DNA from: Litorimonas sp964425355
Lineage (GTDB): Bacteria > Pseudomonadota > Alphaproteobacteria > Caulobacterales > Maricaulaceae
Direction: 5' to 3'
DNA: 42,365 nucleotides
Assembly: GCA_964425355.1 (NCBI GenBank)
Contig: CAYRMO010000007.1
Span: 1-42,365 of the forward strand
The notes under the pieces were generated by a model. It was given only the letters and a program-made list of their open reading frames with translations. It was not told where the DNA came from and searched no databases. Every line of letters begins with the position of its first letter. Positions within the stretch are counted from its first letter, which is position 1. The translations under genes and the position numbers were made by a program. Below are positions 8,239 to 16,558 of the stretch, piece by piece.

Positions 8239-9072
8239 TCAAATTGCACAACTTAAATCGAGGATCTGTGTCATCGGCACATGATCTGAGGGTTTTTCCC
8301 AAATTCGGCAGGGCACGTGAATAACGTGACCTGCTTTTCCTTTTGCTTCGACACATGGTTTGAGCGCTGGGCTAACCCAAATGTGGTCGAGCCGTCTTCC
8401 GCGATTTGATTTCATGACATCGCGCGCCCGATAAGACCACCAGCTATAAAGCTTATCTTCATCCTCTGCGAAAAGCCGCGACGTGTCGGTAAAATCATGT
8501 GTTTCTAGCAAGGTGTTTAAAATTTCAACTTCCCCAGGTGTGTGGCTTACGACTTTTAAAAGTTGCTTGTGGCTCCAGACGTCATTTTCATGGGGCGCAA
8601 TATTGAAATCTCCGACCAAGACCAGACGGTCATCGCTTCCATTGGCGCGGCCCGAGAAATAGTGTCGCATATTTTCTAGAAAATCGAGCTTATGTTTGAA
8701 TTTATCATTGACTACCGGGTCGGCCACATCGCCACCGGCCGGCACATAAAAATTGTGAAATTCGAAGGACTGTGATCCCGCGCTTACGCGCGTTGAGACA
8801 TGCCGCGCATGACCAAGCGGACAGAATTCAGTCGGCAGTCTTTCCATTGGAAGTTTGGAAACAGTCGCCGCGCCGTGATACCCTTTTTGGCCTTTGACCT
8901 CGATATGCTCATATCCGATCTCGCGAAAGGCCTCATATGGAAATTGCTCAGTTTGGCATTTGATTTCTTGCAGACCCAAAACGTCAGGCGCCACTTCGGT
9001 TAAAAAGCGCTGGACCTGATCGATACGCAAGCGAACGGAGTTTATATTCCAAGTGGCGAGTTTAACTAACAT
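8239..9072 (-). CDS. xthA: Exodeoxyribonuclease III
   Basis: The 277-residue protein is the AP endonuclease/3'-5' exonuclease of base excision repair. The motifs appear in order: LATWNINSVR with the metal-site Asn, LGLQEIKCQ with the catalytic Glu, GDFNIAP with the Asp/Asn pair, RLDHIWVSP, and terminal SDHVPM with the catalytic Asp-His. Length is typical (about 260-280). It converges with the cenR-like gene (36 bp gap) and lies downstream of lolA on the same strand, an arrangement familiar from other alphaproteobacteria. It may be cotranscribed with lolA across an 87 bp gap. Confidence 0.96.
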   Translation of the reverse strand: MLVKLATWNINSVRLRIDQVQRFLTEVAPDVLGLQEIKCQTEQFPYEAFREIGYEHIEVKGQKGYHGAATVSKLPMERLPTEFCPLGHARHVSTRVSAGSQSFEFHNFYVPAGGDVADPVVNDKFKHKLDFLENMRHYFSGRANGSDDRLVLVGDFNIAPHENDVWSHKQLLKVVSHTPGEVEILNTLLETHDFTDTSRLFAEDEDKLYSWWSYRARDVMKSNRGRRLDHIWVSPALKPCVEAKGKAGHVIHVPCRIWEKPSDHVPMTQILDLSCAI

Positions 9073-9159
9073 GCGCCCCGCTCTAATGCGTGTCGCGTCT
9101 TATGTCACGGCCAAGCCGAGGGTTATCCCCGAAAGCTTATCTCAGGAAAAACATAGATA

Positions 9160-9831
9160 TTAGCGACAGCGACTGCCTCGACATTCGCTATCCTCGCGTA
9201 ACACGAAATTACGGGGATCAATGCGACCATTATATTGCAGGTTTGATAAAATAACCCGCGTATAGCCGCCAAAACTATCGGCAATAATCCATTCTCTTAA
9301 GGCAAGTGTTGAGCCGTCTAAGACCATGGTAATGGCGCCGTCTTGTTCGCCAGATCCGTCTCTGGCGGTAACACGCCAGACGCCATCAAATTTTTGCAGA
9401 CCAACGACCTCGGTATCTTCGGCCAGATTAATATTTTCCTTGAGGAAGTAATTCAGCGGCGTCGCGCTTAATGGCACGCGGTCAAAGGTTTGAAGTTGAC
9501 GGTCATGTTGGACAAGCGTGACGCCATCAGACACAATAAGAAGCGGATTGGGGTCATTATACTCAAACCGAACTTTTCCAGGGCGTTGCAACCAGACGCG
9601 CCCCGTGGAGGTGGCGCCATCAGGTGCGACTTGGGTAAAGTTCCCTTGGAAGGTAGTTGTCGCATTTAGCGAGGCATCAATACGGGCCAGATCTTGCAAG
9701 ACTGTTGCTGGCGAAGTGAAGGGGCCCGCGACTTGTTGTACGGGAGCGGGTCGGGCCTGTTGTTGCGCCAAGCTTAGGGGGAACACACTCATCGATGCCA
9801 AAAGGCTTGATATAAGAATCACTTTTTTCAT
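9160..9831 (-). CDS. lolA: Outer-membrane lipoprotein carrier protein LolA
   Basis: The 223-residue periplasmic chaperone ferries lipoproteins from the LolCDE complex to the outer membrane. The N-terminus MKKVILISSLLASMSVF and following residues form a Sec signal ending near LSLAQQ. The mature part has the LolA fold pattern: FQGNFTQVAPDGATSTGRVWLQRPGKVRFEY, LIVSDGVTLVQHD, LNYFLKENINL and a C-terminal strand with NGRIDPRNFVL. The C-terminal tail DSECRGSRCR adds two cysteines, slightly unusual. It is followed downstream by xthA. In many alphaproteobacteria ftsK lies upstream of lolA; here a PfkB kinase gene takes that place, separated by a hairpin terminator. Confidence 0.92.
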   Translation of the reverse strand: MKKVILISSLLASMSVFPLSLAQQQARPAPVQQVAGPFTSPATVLQDLARIDASLNATTTFQGNFTQVAPDGATSTGRVWLQRPGKVRFEYNDPNPLLIVSDGVTLVQHDRQLQTFDRVPLSATPLNYFLKENINLAEDTEVVGLQKFDGVWRVTARDGSGEQDGAITMVLDGSTLALREWIIADSFGGYTRVILSNLQYNGRIDPRNFVLREDSECRGSRCR

Positions 9832-9889
9832 GTGTTGACCATAGGGGGTGAGGGTTTAACCAGGTCTGAATATTGGCTTCAGATAGATT

Positions 9890-9920
9890 AAAAAGCAGTC
9901 ATAATGTTAAACCGCTTTTT
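9890..9920 (-). terminator. Hairpin terminator after the PfkB kinase gene
   Basis: Read on the minus strand, AAAAAGCGGT pairs with ACTGCTTTTT across an 11-base loop, giving ten pairs including one G-U wobble, and the downstream arm ends in a T-run. It begins 18 bp after the kinase stop codon and separates that transcript from lolA. On the plus strand the same dyad has one A-C mismatch, so minus-strand termination is favoured. Confidence 0.6.
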
Positions 9921-9937
9921 GGTTGTTATTTGATGAT

Positions 9938-10930
9938 CTAGGCCCCGATTGCTATGTCGTGAATGCGGGTTTTCGGACGTGCGCCGTAATGTTGGATGAC
10001 CTCGGCCGCGGCCAAGCTTCCAAGATAGCCCGCATCCGGCCAATCCAAGCCCATGGCGCGACCCGCCAAAACACCAGCTGCATATTGATCGCCCGCACCG
10101 GTTGTATCGACGAGTTTTTCAATGGGCGCAGCTGGGACAAGGTAGCGCCGCTCGGGCGTTTGAATGATTGATCCATCTGCCCCGCGGGTGACGCAAACAA
10201 CTGTATCTTTACCCGTCAAAGCGTCTAGTGCCGTATCCAGTCGGTCCGTTTCGTAAAGCGCTAGAATTTCATCTTCATTGGCAAAAAGAATATCGGTTTG
10301 ATTTTCAGCGAGGGTTTTGAAGGCCTCACGGTGACGCCCAACGCAGAAACTATCTGAGAGCGTGAGGGCCACTTGCCCGCCAGAGGCTTTGGCTGTTTCG
10401 GCGGCTTTAATAAAGGCCGCTTTTTGCGCGTCTGAATCAAAGAGGTAGCCCTCCAGATAGATTGTTTTGGCGCGACGGATTTCTGCCAGACTGATATCGC
10501 CTTTGCCAAATTCAACATTGGCGCCAAGATATGTATTCATTGTCCGTTCGCCGTCATTTGTGACGGCAATCATACAACGAGCAGATGCTGTCTTGGATGT
10601 CGTTGGTTTACTGTTGAAAACAACGCCTGCGTCTTTGTAACCAGCCGCAAGTCTCTTGCCGACGCCATCGCGTCCGACTTTACTGATATAGCCAGCTTTA
10701 ACACCGAGCTCTGCGATACCGACCATCGTATTGGCGGCCGACCCGCCCGCGATCTCTTGGACGTCGCTCGCTTTATTGAGGGCTTTGTTCAGCATCAAGG
10801 CGCGCGGCTCATCGATCAAGGCCATTGAGCCTTTATCCATTTCATGTTCGGATAAAAATCCATCCTGCACCGGGGCGATAATATCCATAATTGCATTGCC
10901 AATACCCAATATGTCGATATCTTTTTTCAT
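9938..10930 (-). CDS. PfkB-family carbohydrate/adenosine kinase
   Basis: The 330-residue ribokinase-fold protein probably phosphorylates adenosine or a related nucleoside or sugar using ATP. It carries the N-terminal ILGIGNAIMDI, the substrate-site GGSAANTMVGIAELG (PfkB signature 1), an ILFANEDEILAL block, and signature 2 VDTTGAGDQYAAGVLAG with the catalytic base Asp. Length and motifs are closest to the bacterial adenosine-kinase-like branch, but substrate cannot be read from the sequence. It is divergent from the ATP-grasp gene (68 bp between starts) and followed by a hairpin terminator before lolA. Confidence 0.92.
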   Translation of the reverse strand: MKKDIDILGIGNAIMDIIAPVQDGFLSEHEMDKGSMALIDEPRALMLNKALNKASDVQEIAGGSAANTMVGIAELGVKAGYISKVGRDGVGKRLAAGYKDAGVVFNSKPTTSKTASARCMIAVTNDGERTMNTYLGANVEFGKGDISLAEIRRAKTIYLEGYLFDSDAQKAAFIKAAETAKASGGQVALTLSDSFCVGRHREAFKTLAENQTDILFANEDEILALYETDRLDTALDALTGKDTVVCVTRGADGSIIQTPERRYLVPAAPIEKLVDTTGAGDQYAAGVLAGRAMGLDWPDAGYLGSLAAAEVIQHYGARPKTRIHDIAIGA

Positions 10931-10998
10931 GTGACGCTGTTTATCCTCTTATCTAGTGATTGCGTCCACGCCCCTAAACCAATATTGCGCTCAACACT

Positions 10999-11904
10999 AT
11001 GAAGAAAATCGCCTTATTAATATCAGACAATCTTTTGCCAGAGGCGCCTGATGCGCGCGTGGATATTTTTGAACTTGTCGAGCAAATGGGCAAGCTTGTC
11101 CCGGCATTTGCGCAAGCGGGGTTGGAGCTTCAGCAAATTCGCTGGCGAGAGATTGCTGAGCGCGCAGAAGAATTTGATGCGATTTTACCTCTCATGGTTT
11201 GGGATTATTTTGAAGGCAATGAAGAGGCATTTTTATCAGCCATTGCTGTGGCGGAACAAACAACACCCGTATTGAACGGCTTTGATGTTTTAAAATGGAA
11301 TGCGGATAAATCTTATCTGGATGAGCTGGAAAATCGCGGCGCACCGACGATCCAGACTGTGACCGTTGACCGTATCACAGAAAGCGCGGTCGCGCGCGCT
11401 TTTGAAGAGCTTGAAACAGACACATTAGTGCTCAAGCCACGAGTTGGGGGTGGGGCCTGGCGCCAAGTCCTTTATAAAAAAGGCGATCCGTTCCCGCATA
11501 AGGACGCGTTACCGCCGGAAGGGGCTCTCATCCAAGCCTTTTTGCCAAGTGTTGAATTGGAAGGGGAATATTCCTTTCTCTATTTTGGCGGGCGCTACAG
11601 CCATGCCGTACAGAAAACACCAAAAAAAGGGGATTACCGTATTCAATCAAGCTATGGCGGCAAGGAGGCCACTTATGAGGCGAGCCGAACTGAACGGAAT
11701 ACGGCGCGTGCGGTCTTAGATACGCTTGACGAGATACCCCTTTATGCGCGTGTCGATCTTTTGAGAGATCGAGATGGCGGCCTTAAATTAATCGAGCTGG
11801 AATTGATTGAGCCCTATCTCTATCTGCCGCATGCAAAGGGTGAGGGCGCAGAGAATGAAGGCGCGCAAAGACTGGCTAAGGCCCTATTAGATCGCCTCGA
11901 CTAA
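10999..11904 (+). CDS. ATP-grasp ligase-like protein of unknown substrate
   Basis: This 301-residue protein has the ATP-grasp architecture of the RimK/glutathione-synthetase superfamily. An N-terminal Rossmann-like part (ALLISDN, ILPLMVWDYF) is followed by the ATP-binding segment LVLKPRVGGGAWRQVL, a phosphate-loop-like GALIQAFLPS, and the metal/ATP-binding C-terminal LKLIELELIEPYLYL with conserved acidic residues. Such enzymes join a carboxylate to an amine or thiol via an acyl-phosphate; the substrate here is unknown. It is followed 24 bp downstream by the GH16 pseudogene on the same strand, which gives no functional hint. Confidence 0.85.
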   Translation: MKKIALLISDNLLPEAPDARVDIFELVEQMGKLVPAFAQAGLELQQIRWREIAERAEEFDAILPLMVWDYFEGNEEAFLSAIAVAEQTTPVLNGFDVLKWNADKSYLDELENRGAPTIQTVTVDRITESAVARAFEELETDTLVLKPRVGGGAWRQVLYKKGDPFPHKDALPPEGALIQAFLPSVELEGEYSFLYFGGRYSHAVQKTPKKGDYRIQSSYGGKEATYEASRTERNTARAVLDTLDEIPLYARVDLLRDRDGGLKLIELELIEPYLYLPHAKGEGAENEGAQRLAKALLDRLD

Positions 11905-11928
11905 TCCCCCCCAAAAGATGCGGGCATT

Positions 11929-12344
11929 ATGACGACGTCAAAATCAATATTCGCCTGTTCTATATTGACAGCCTTCATATTTGCGTCTTGTCAAACGACG
12001 CCGGAACCGACGGAATTTGACGAAAGCCAATGGTCTCTAACATTTTCGGATGAATTTGACGGGGCTGGCGTGCCGGATCCGACTAAATGGCAATCAGAAT
12101 CATATAATCGTCGCAAGAATGATAATGGGCCAGATGGCTGGTGGGACCCAGACTATGTGAGCTTGGACGGTCAGGGTAATTTGGTCTTGTCAGCCAAGTT
12201 CCTGCCTATGTTAAAATCACGGGTGAAATCAGCTCGTTAGATTGGGCTGTGACGGATAATTGGTCTGGTGATCAAGACCCAAAGACCTATCCTGATACCT
12301 ATGTAATTGACTATGTCCGGGTTTGGTCGCGTCTTGATGAATAA
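11929..12344 (+). pseudogene. GH16 beta-glucanase remnant with the catalytic centre deleted
   Basis: The first part encodes a lipoprotein-type signal (IFASC at residues 17-21) and the start of a family 16 glycoside hydrolase: WSLTFSDEFDGAG, DPTKWQSE and GNLVLSA. The frame then shifts and stops at 12238-12240. In another frame, directly after the point where homology breaks (about 12190-12205), the C-terminal end of the same family appears: VPAYVKITGEISS, DWAVTDNWSGD and TYVIDYVRVW, ending at TAA 12342-12344. The middle, which would hold the ExDxxE active site, is missing. I interpret this as one gene with an internal deletion of several hundred bases plus a frame change. It ends two bases before the convergent transporter gene. 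Confidence 0.8.
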
Positions 12345-12345
12345 G

Positions 12346-13179
12346 TCACTTGGTCACTTTGATCGTTGCCAATCCGACGCCCAGTAAAATGACCAGACAG
12401 CTTAGCGCAAACCCCCAGGTGACGGGCTCTAAGATAAATATTGCACCGCCAATGGCCGCGATAACAGGAACAGAAAGCTGTGAGGCCGATGCCGTTGTTA
12501 CGGTCAGGTCGCGCAAGACATAATACCAAAGCGCATATCCCAGACCTGATGTTACCGTGCCAGATAGAAGCGCGAGGCCAATGCCCTTTATATTGGGCGC
12601 TGCTTCTGGGAGGCCGATAAAAATAGCGGGGCTGGCGATAAGTAAAATTATAGCGGCACGCCCAAAATGTCCGGCGGTCCGTGCAACTGGGTTGCCGGAG
12701 CCTTTGCCCATTACGGAATAGACGCCCCAGCCAATTCCAGCGACTGTCATCATAAGCGTGCCTAATGGCGAGGGCGCATTTAGGCCCGGAGATAGAAGCC
12801 AAACCAAGCCAGCCAGAGCCAGTATCAATCCCAACCATTGAAGGGGGCCTAGTCTTTCGCCGCGTTGGAAGGCAATGGCAAGCATGGTAAGTTGGACTGT
12901 TGCAAAAAGAATAAGCGCGCCCATGCCTGTTTCTAATTTTAAATAGGCAAAGGAGAAAAAGACGCCATAGGCACAAAGGGCCAGCGCGGCGGACCACCGT
13001 CCGGCTTGCCAGCCTATTTTGGGCTTTGCTAAAATCAGCAAAATAAGGGCGCCGGATAAAAAGCGGATCAGTGAAAAGCTCCATGGCCCAATATCATTCC
13101 CACTCAGGGCCAAGCGCGTCAGAACAGAATTCCCGGCAAAGGCAATTAGAACAAATAATGTCAGACCGAAAAGGCGCAT
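12346..13179 (-). CDS. EamA/DMT-superfamily transporter
   Basis: The 277-residue inner-membrane protein has about ten hydrophobic helices in two repeated halves, as expected for EamA-domain drug/metabolite transporters. Typical features are the N-terminal NSVLTRLAL loop, SLIRFLSGALILL, and the second-half WGVYSVMGK and ALWYYVLRDLTVTTAS, the latter close to the conserved R-D-L loop. Substrate is unknown. It converges with the GH16 remnant and may be cotranscribed with the upstream FMN reductase gene (61 bp gap). Confidence 0.9.
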   Translation of the reverse strand: MRLFGLTLFVLIAFAGNSVLTRLALSGNDIGPWSFSLIRFLSGALILLILAKPKIGWQAGRWSAALALCAYGVFFSFAYLKLETGMGALILFATVQLTMLAIAFQRGERLGPLQWLGLILALAGLVWLLSPGLNAPSPLGTLMMTVAGIGWGVYSVMGKGSGNPVARTAGHFGRAAIILLIASPAIFIGLPEAAPNIKGIGLALLSGTVTSGLGYALWYYVLRDLTVTTASASQLSVPVIAAIGGAIFILEPVTWGFALSCLVILLGVGLATIKVTK

Positions 13180-13240
13180 AAGGAAGGTTATCTATTTTGC
13201 AAGAGATATGAGGTGAATAGACTTTGTCTAAAACCCTGTC

Positions 13241-13783
13241 TCAAGAGGAAATATGATCCAGCATATCTTGGATCAATTTGTCGACCAATGATGCAGACGG
13301 TTCTGCTATCAGCGCACCCGCTTCGTCAAAGGCCGTTTTAGCATTGCCAACCCCGACTTGGAATGGGCTGACATGGCAGCCCACCCGCATAAGAATATAA
13401 TTGATTTGGCGCATACACATGATCCCGCTCATGGGGCCCGGCGTGCAAGACGCAATGCCCCAATAGCAGCTTGTGAAATGGGTTGTGTCGTGGGTTGAGG
13501 TCCAATCAATCGCATTTTTAAGAACGGGGGGAAGTCCGCCATTATATTCTGGGCTGACGACAACCACGCCGTCATGCGCTGACAAATCAGAGACGAGTTG
13601 TTTGATGGCATCTGGCAAATCAAGATCGCCGTGAAAAAGTGGCAAATCATAAGCCCCAAGATCTATGATGGAACAATTTGCGCCGGCTTGCTCAAACTTT
13701 TTAATCAATGCAGCTTGCAGTTTTTGATTAATTGATCCTTCTCTCAAGGACCCACAGAGAAAGGCGATTTTGGGAGCTGTCAT
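13241..13783 (-). CDS. NADPH-dependent FMN reductase family protein
   Basis: The 180-residue flavodoxin-fold enzyme has the phosphate-binding CGSLREGSINQKL near the N-terminus and the flavin-contacting VVVSPEYNGGLPPVLKNAIDW at about residues 75-95. Family members reduce FMN, quinones or azo compounds with NAD(P)H. No signal peptide is present, so it should be cytoplasmic. The actual substrate cannot be read from the sequence. Confidence 0.9.
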   Translation of the reverse strand: MTAPKIAFLCGSLREGSINQKLQAALIKKFEQAGANCSIIDLGAYDLPLFHGDLDLPDAIKQLVSDLSAHDGVVVVSPEYNGGLPPVLKNAIDWTSTHDTTHFTSCYWGIASCTPGPMSGIMCMRQINYILMRVGCHVSPFQVGVGNAKTAFDEAGALIAEPSASLVDKLIQDMLDHISS

Positions 13784-13931
13784 TCTATGTCTTTCTGTTG
13801 TTCACGACATATACGGCATAAATTCAAACCGCATAATAGACTTGATACGACTTTGCAGTGATAAGAGGGCATAGCAAGTTCTGAAGTTCTCTTAACTTGA
13901 AGTTTTTACGAGGTATTTTTACATATTAGCC

Positions 13932-14435
13932 ATGGATAGTTTTACGAGCGTCATACTTTGGTGGCCCGTCATAGGGTTTTTATTTTTTGCGGTGATTTTT
14001 GGCCTCAGAAGCGTGATTGGCACGGTTCGGGTCAGGCAGGATGCGCGCTCAGACTATGACTATAAAAAGACACAAAACATGATTCCGGCGGGGTTAAGCC
14101 AAACCGACTATGAGCAAATTTACCGACGTGTATATGGCCCGAGGTCTCAGACATATTTATGTCTAGGGGCCTTAGCGGTTTTAGTTGGAACCCCCATTGG
14201 TTTCTTTATTTTACAAAGACTTTTTGACTTAGCCTATCACCTATCGGGGCAAAGTCGTGAAATCGAACCAGGGTTTCTGGTTTGGCAATTCATGATCTTT
14301 TTTGGATTACTATTTACGTGGGGCCTCATCGTGTTTTGCGTCGCCCGGCTATATCACAGCCGCGCACCAGGAAATCTCCAATATGAAATTGATCAACATC
14401 TCTATGGGAATGAGGATTGGGGAGAGAGACTTTAA
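13932..14435 (+). CDS. Hypothetical membrane protein
   Basis: This 167-residue protein is not recognised. Three hydrophobic helices are visible: residues about 7-28, 75-100 and 115-140. A basic, tyrosine-rich soluble loop (VRVRQDARSDYDYKK ... YRRVYGPR) sits between the first and second, and an acidic tail YGNEDWGERL ends the protein. No known domain or motif stands out. It stands alone between a minus-strand reductase gene and another small membrane-protein gene on the same strand. About 200 bp of sequence without a convincing gene follows it. Confidence 0.75.
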   Translation: MDSFTSVILWWPVIGFLFFAVIFGLRSVIGTVRVRQDARSDYDYKKTQNMIPAGLSQTDYEQIYRRVYGPRSQTYLCLGALAVLVGTPIGFFILQRLFDLAYHLSGQSREIEPGFLVWQFMIFFGLLFTWGLIVFCVARLYHSRAPGNLQYEIDQHLYGNEDWGERL

Positions 14436-14637
14436 GGTCTTACGAACATGGCCCAACGCATTCAAAGTGACTATGTCAGTCCGGACTCCAACAAATGAAT
14501 CTCAAAAATGCGAGAAATGTTAGCAAGCTATATTTCTATATTTGTTTTCTGCGGGTTTAAGAATTTAAGGCTAGCGCCTAGGCCCATATCATAGCTATAG
14601 GGCAGGTCGAAGGATTTGAGAAAAAGGATGGGTGGCT

Positions 14638-14940
14638 ATGTCACAAGGACCGTCTCGTTCAAATGAACTTGGAAGAAATCCGCGGAGAATTACTGCTTGG
14701 GCCATTTTCCCACTTTTACTGCTTCTTGTACCTTTTATCGCCATGCAATTCACGGCTGAGGTCCAATGGGGTGTCGCTGATTTTGTATTTGCTGGTATTT
14801 TACTCGCCGCTGCCGGACTCATTTTTGCACTCCTAACCCCCAAGCGTAAAACCGCTATGTTTCGGGTCATAGCTGGATTGGTAATCCTTATCGTAATTGT
14901 CCTAGTATGGATTGAGTTGGCGGTAGGCATATTCGATTAA
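14638..14940 (+). CDS. Small conserved membrane protein
   Basis: From ATG 14638 the protein has 100 residues and three hydrophobic helices. The first carries ITAWAIFPLLLLLVPFIAMQF, then VADFVFAGILLAAAG, and a C-terminal helix. The block QFTAEVQWGVADFVFAG resembles a widespread family of small bacterial membrane proteins of unknown function. The in-frame GTG at 14632 is less likely, because AAGGA at 14624-14628 is well spaced for the ATG. No partner gene is adjacent. Confidence 0.82.
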   Translation: MSQGPSRSNELGRNPRRITAWAIFPLLLLLVPFIAMQFTAEVQWGVADFVFAGILLAAAGLIFALLTPKRKTAMFRVIAGLVILIVIVLVWIELAVGIFD

Positions 14941-15132
14941 ATCACTTGATTGGTTTGTGCCTGGTTTTGGGATGCGGTTTCAACGCGCTGTCGCAATACT
15001 ACAACATGCGGCTTAAGGGTCGAGCCGTTTGAGCGGTAACGACATCAGCGCGCAAGATAGAATTTTACAACTTAATACAGCCGCTTAGGTGATCTTTTCC
15101 TGTGAACCTATGTTCCAGTCTGACAACTATCG

Positions 15133-15939
15133 CTAAAACCCTAAAACATGTTTCATAGAATAAAGACCTTTGGGTTGACCGGATAACCAGAGGGCCGCCT
15201 CGACAGCGCCGCGGGCAAAGACAGAGCGATCAAAAGCATCATGACTAAGGGTGATCATTTCAAGATCTGAAGCCAAGCGAACTTCATGTTGTCCGATGAC
15301 GCCACCGCCGCGTAGGGTTGCAAATCCAATTTCGTTTTTCGTACGCGCACCAACCTGTCCTTCGCGACTTAAAACCGCGACGTCTTTAAGGTCTAGGCCC
15401 CGGCCTTTCGCCGCCGCGTCACCCAATAACAAAGCTGTCCCAGATGGAGCGTCAACTTTATGGCGATGGTGCATCTCAAGAATGTCGATGTCCCAGCCTG
15501 TTCCAAGTTTCTCTGCCGCCAACTCTACGAGGACGGATAAGGCGTTTAGACCCGGTGAAAAATTGCCAGACCGCAAAAGTGAAATAGTGTCAGCCGTCTT
15601 GTCAAAAGCCTGGTTCTGCTCCGGAGAAAATCCGGTTGTTCCAGACACCATATGTTGGCAGCGAAGCTTGGGCATGCTCTGGGCCGTTTTTATGGCGGCT
15701 TGTGGCGCTGAAAAATCGATCAAGACATCGCATTGTTCCAAGCCTGCCGCAATATCGTCAGACAAGTTCACGCCCGTTTCGCCGAGCTCCGAAATCATCC
15801 CGATGTCCTGGCCTAAGTGCTCGGATTCCGGATGGGTCAACGCCACACTTAGCCGCACTGATTTATAATGAGCGAGAGCCTTGGTAACAGCCACGCCCAT
15901 TCGCCCATCGGCGCCTAATATTCCAATTTCAACTGTCAT
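15133..15939 (-). CDS. dapB: 4-hydroxy-tetrahydrodipicolinate reductase
   Basis: The 268-residue enzyme carries out the second committed step of the lysine/diaminopimelate pathway, reducing the dihydrodipicolinate intermediate with NAD(P)H. The nucleotide-binding loop IGILGADGRMGVAV is at the N-terminus, DVLIDFSAP follows, and the active-site and substrate-binding block EMHHRHKVDAPSGTAL is central, with the catalytic His and Lys. The C-terminus FARGAVEAALWL is also typical. Length matches the family. It lies 26 bp downstream of the IalB-like gene on the same strand. Confidence 0.96.
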   Translation of the reverse strand: MTVEIGILGADGRMGVAVTKALAHYKSVRLSVALTHPESEHLGQDIGMISELGETGVNLSDDIAAGLEQCDVLIDFSAPQAAIKTAQSMPKLRCQHMVSGTTGFSPEQNQAFDKTADTISLLRSGNFSPGLNALSVLVELAAEKLGTGWDIDILEMHHRHKVDAPSGTALLLGDAAAKGRGLDLKDVAVLSREGQVGARTKNEIGFATLRGGGVIGQHEVRLASDLEMITLSHDAFDRSVFARGAVEAALWLSGQPKGLYSMKHVLGF

Positions 15940-15965
15940 GGCGGGGCTTTAGCCGCACTTATCTC

Positions 15966-16472
15966 TTAAGCGCAAGCGGCTTTGGCGTCTCTAAGGGCGG
16001 CGGTTACGCCTTTGAGCGAAAATTCGTAACTCGTATTGGTACCACGTTTCGATACAGCCGACACCGTCATGGTTGCGCCCGCGCGCATTTTGGCAACGAG
16101 TTTTCGCTCATCTGAGCTTGATTCAATAAAGGCGTCCTTATCGGCTGCATACATTGTCAGGGTTGTTGATCCAACGCGCGCCTTGGGGGCCCGACTTGTT
16201 TTCAAACCATAGCCGGCCAAAAAGCTTGGTTGTTCCTTGGCGCTGCCATTTTTCCAATTTGAGATTAGAAAGTAGACATCGCCATGATCAACATTTCTCG
16301 GCGATTTTGTTTTGGCCTTGGTGAGCGCGTAACAAACCGTCTCAGATCCAGATCCTCTTGTATATACAGACCAATCACTATGGGTGCTGCCAAGCTTTGG
16401 CGCATTGGCGAGTGCTGAAACAGGCATGGCTATCGTTAGCCCAATTATTAATGTTCCAATTTGTTTCTTCAT
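15966..16472 (-). CDS. Invasion-associated locus B (IalB) family protein
   Basis: From ATG 16472 the product has 168 residues with a Sec signal MKKQIGTLIIGLTIAM ending near ALA-NA. The mature domain matches the alphaproteobacterial IalB family: DWSVYTRGSGSETVCYALTK, VYFLISNWKNG, an immunoglobulin-like strand series, and AGATMTVSAVSKRGTNTSYEFSLKG near the end. Two cysteines (VCYAL and the C-terminal KAACA) could form a disulphide. Function outside pathogens is unknown; it is presumably a periplasmic envelope protein. A TTG at 16490 would add six residues but gives a worse signal peptide. It is followed by dapB. Confidence 0.85.
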   Translation of the reverse strand: MKKQIGTLIIGLTIAMPVSALANAPKLGSTHSDWSVYTRGSGSETVCYALTKAKTKSPRNVDHGDVYFLISNWKNGSAKEQPSFLAGYGLKTSRAPKARVGSTTLTMYAADKDAFIESSSDERKLVAKMRAGATMTVSAVSKRGTNTSYEFSLKGVTAALRDAKAACA

Positions 16473-16558
16473 AATCCTATTTTGAAACAATCGGTCTTAA
16501 CCAGACGTTAAAACTCTGTGACTTCTGCGCCATTATTTTTGAAATGCCTGACTATTCT

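Noticed and set aside
12311..13084. A 257-residue minus-strand open frame
   Set aside because: It is an alternative frame inside the EamA transporter gene, whose helices and motifs are clear in the frame 12346-13179.
14436..14637. Gap of about 200 bp between two membrane-protein genes
   Set aside because: No convincing ORF, hairpin terminator or conserved RNA motif could be seen there beyond a ribosome binding site near its end.
14941..15132. Gap of about 190 bp before the dapB end
   Set aside because: Scanned on both strands for small ORFs and RNA motifs; nothing convincing was found.
15251..15868. A 205-residue open frame antisense to dapB
   Set aside because: dapB is complete and catalytically intact on the other strand; the antisense product is Ser/Arg/Pro-rich with no recognisable domain.
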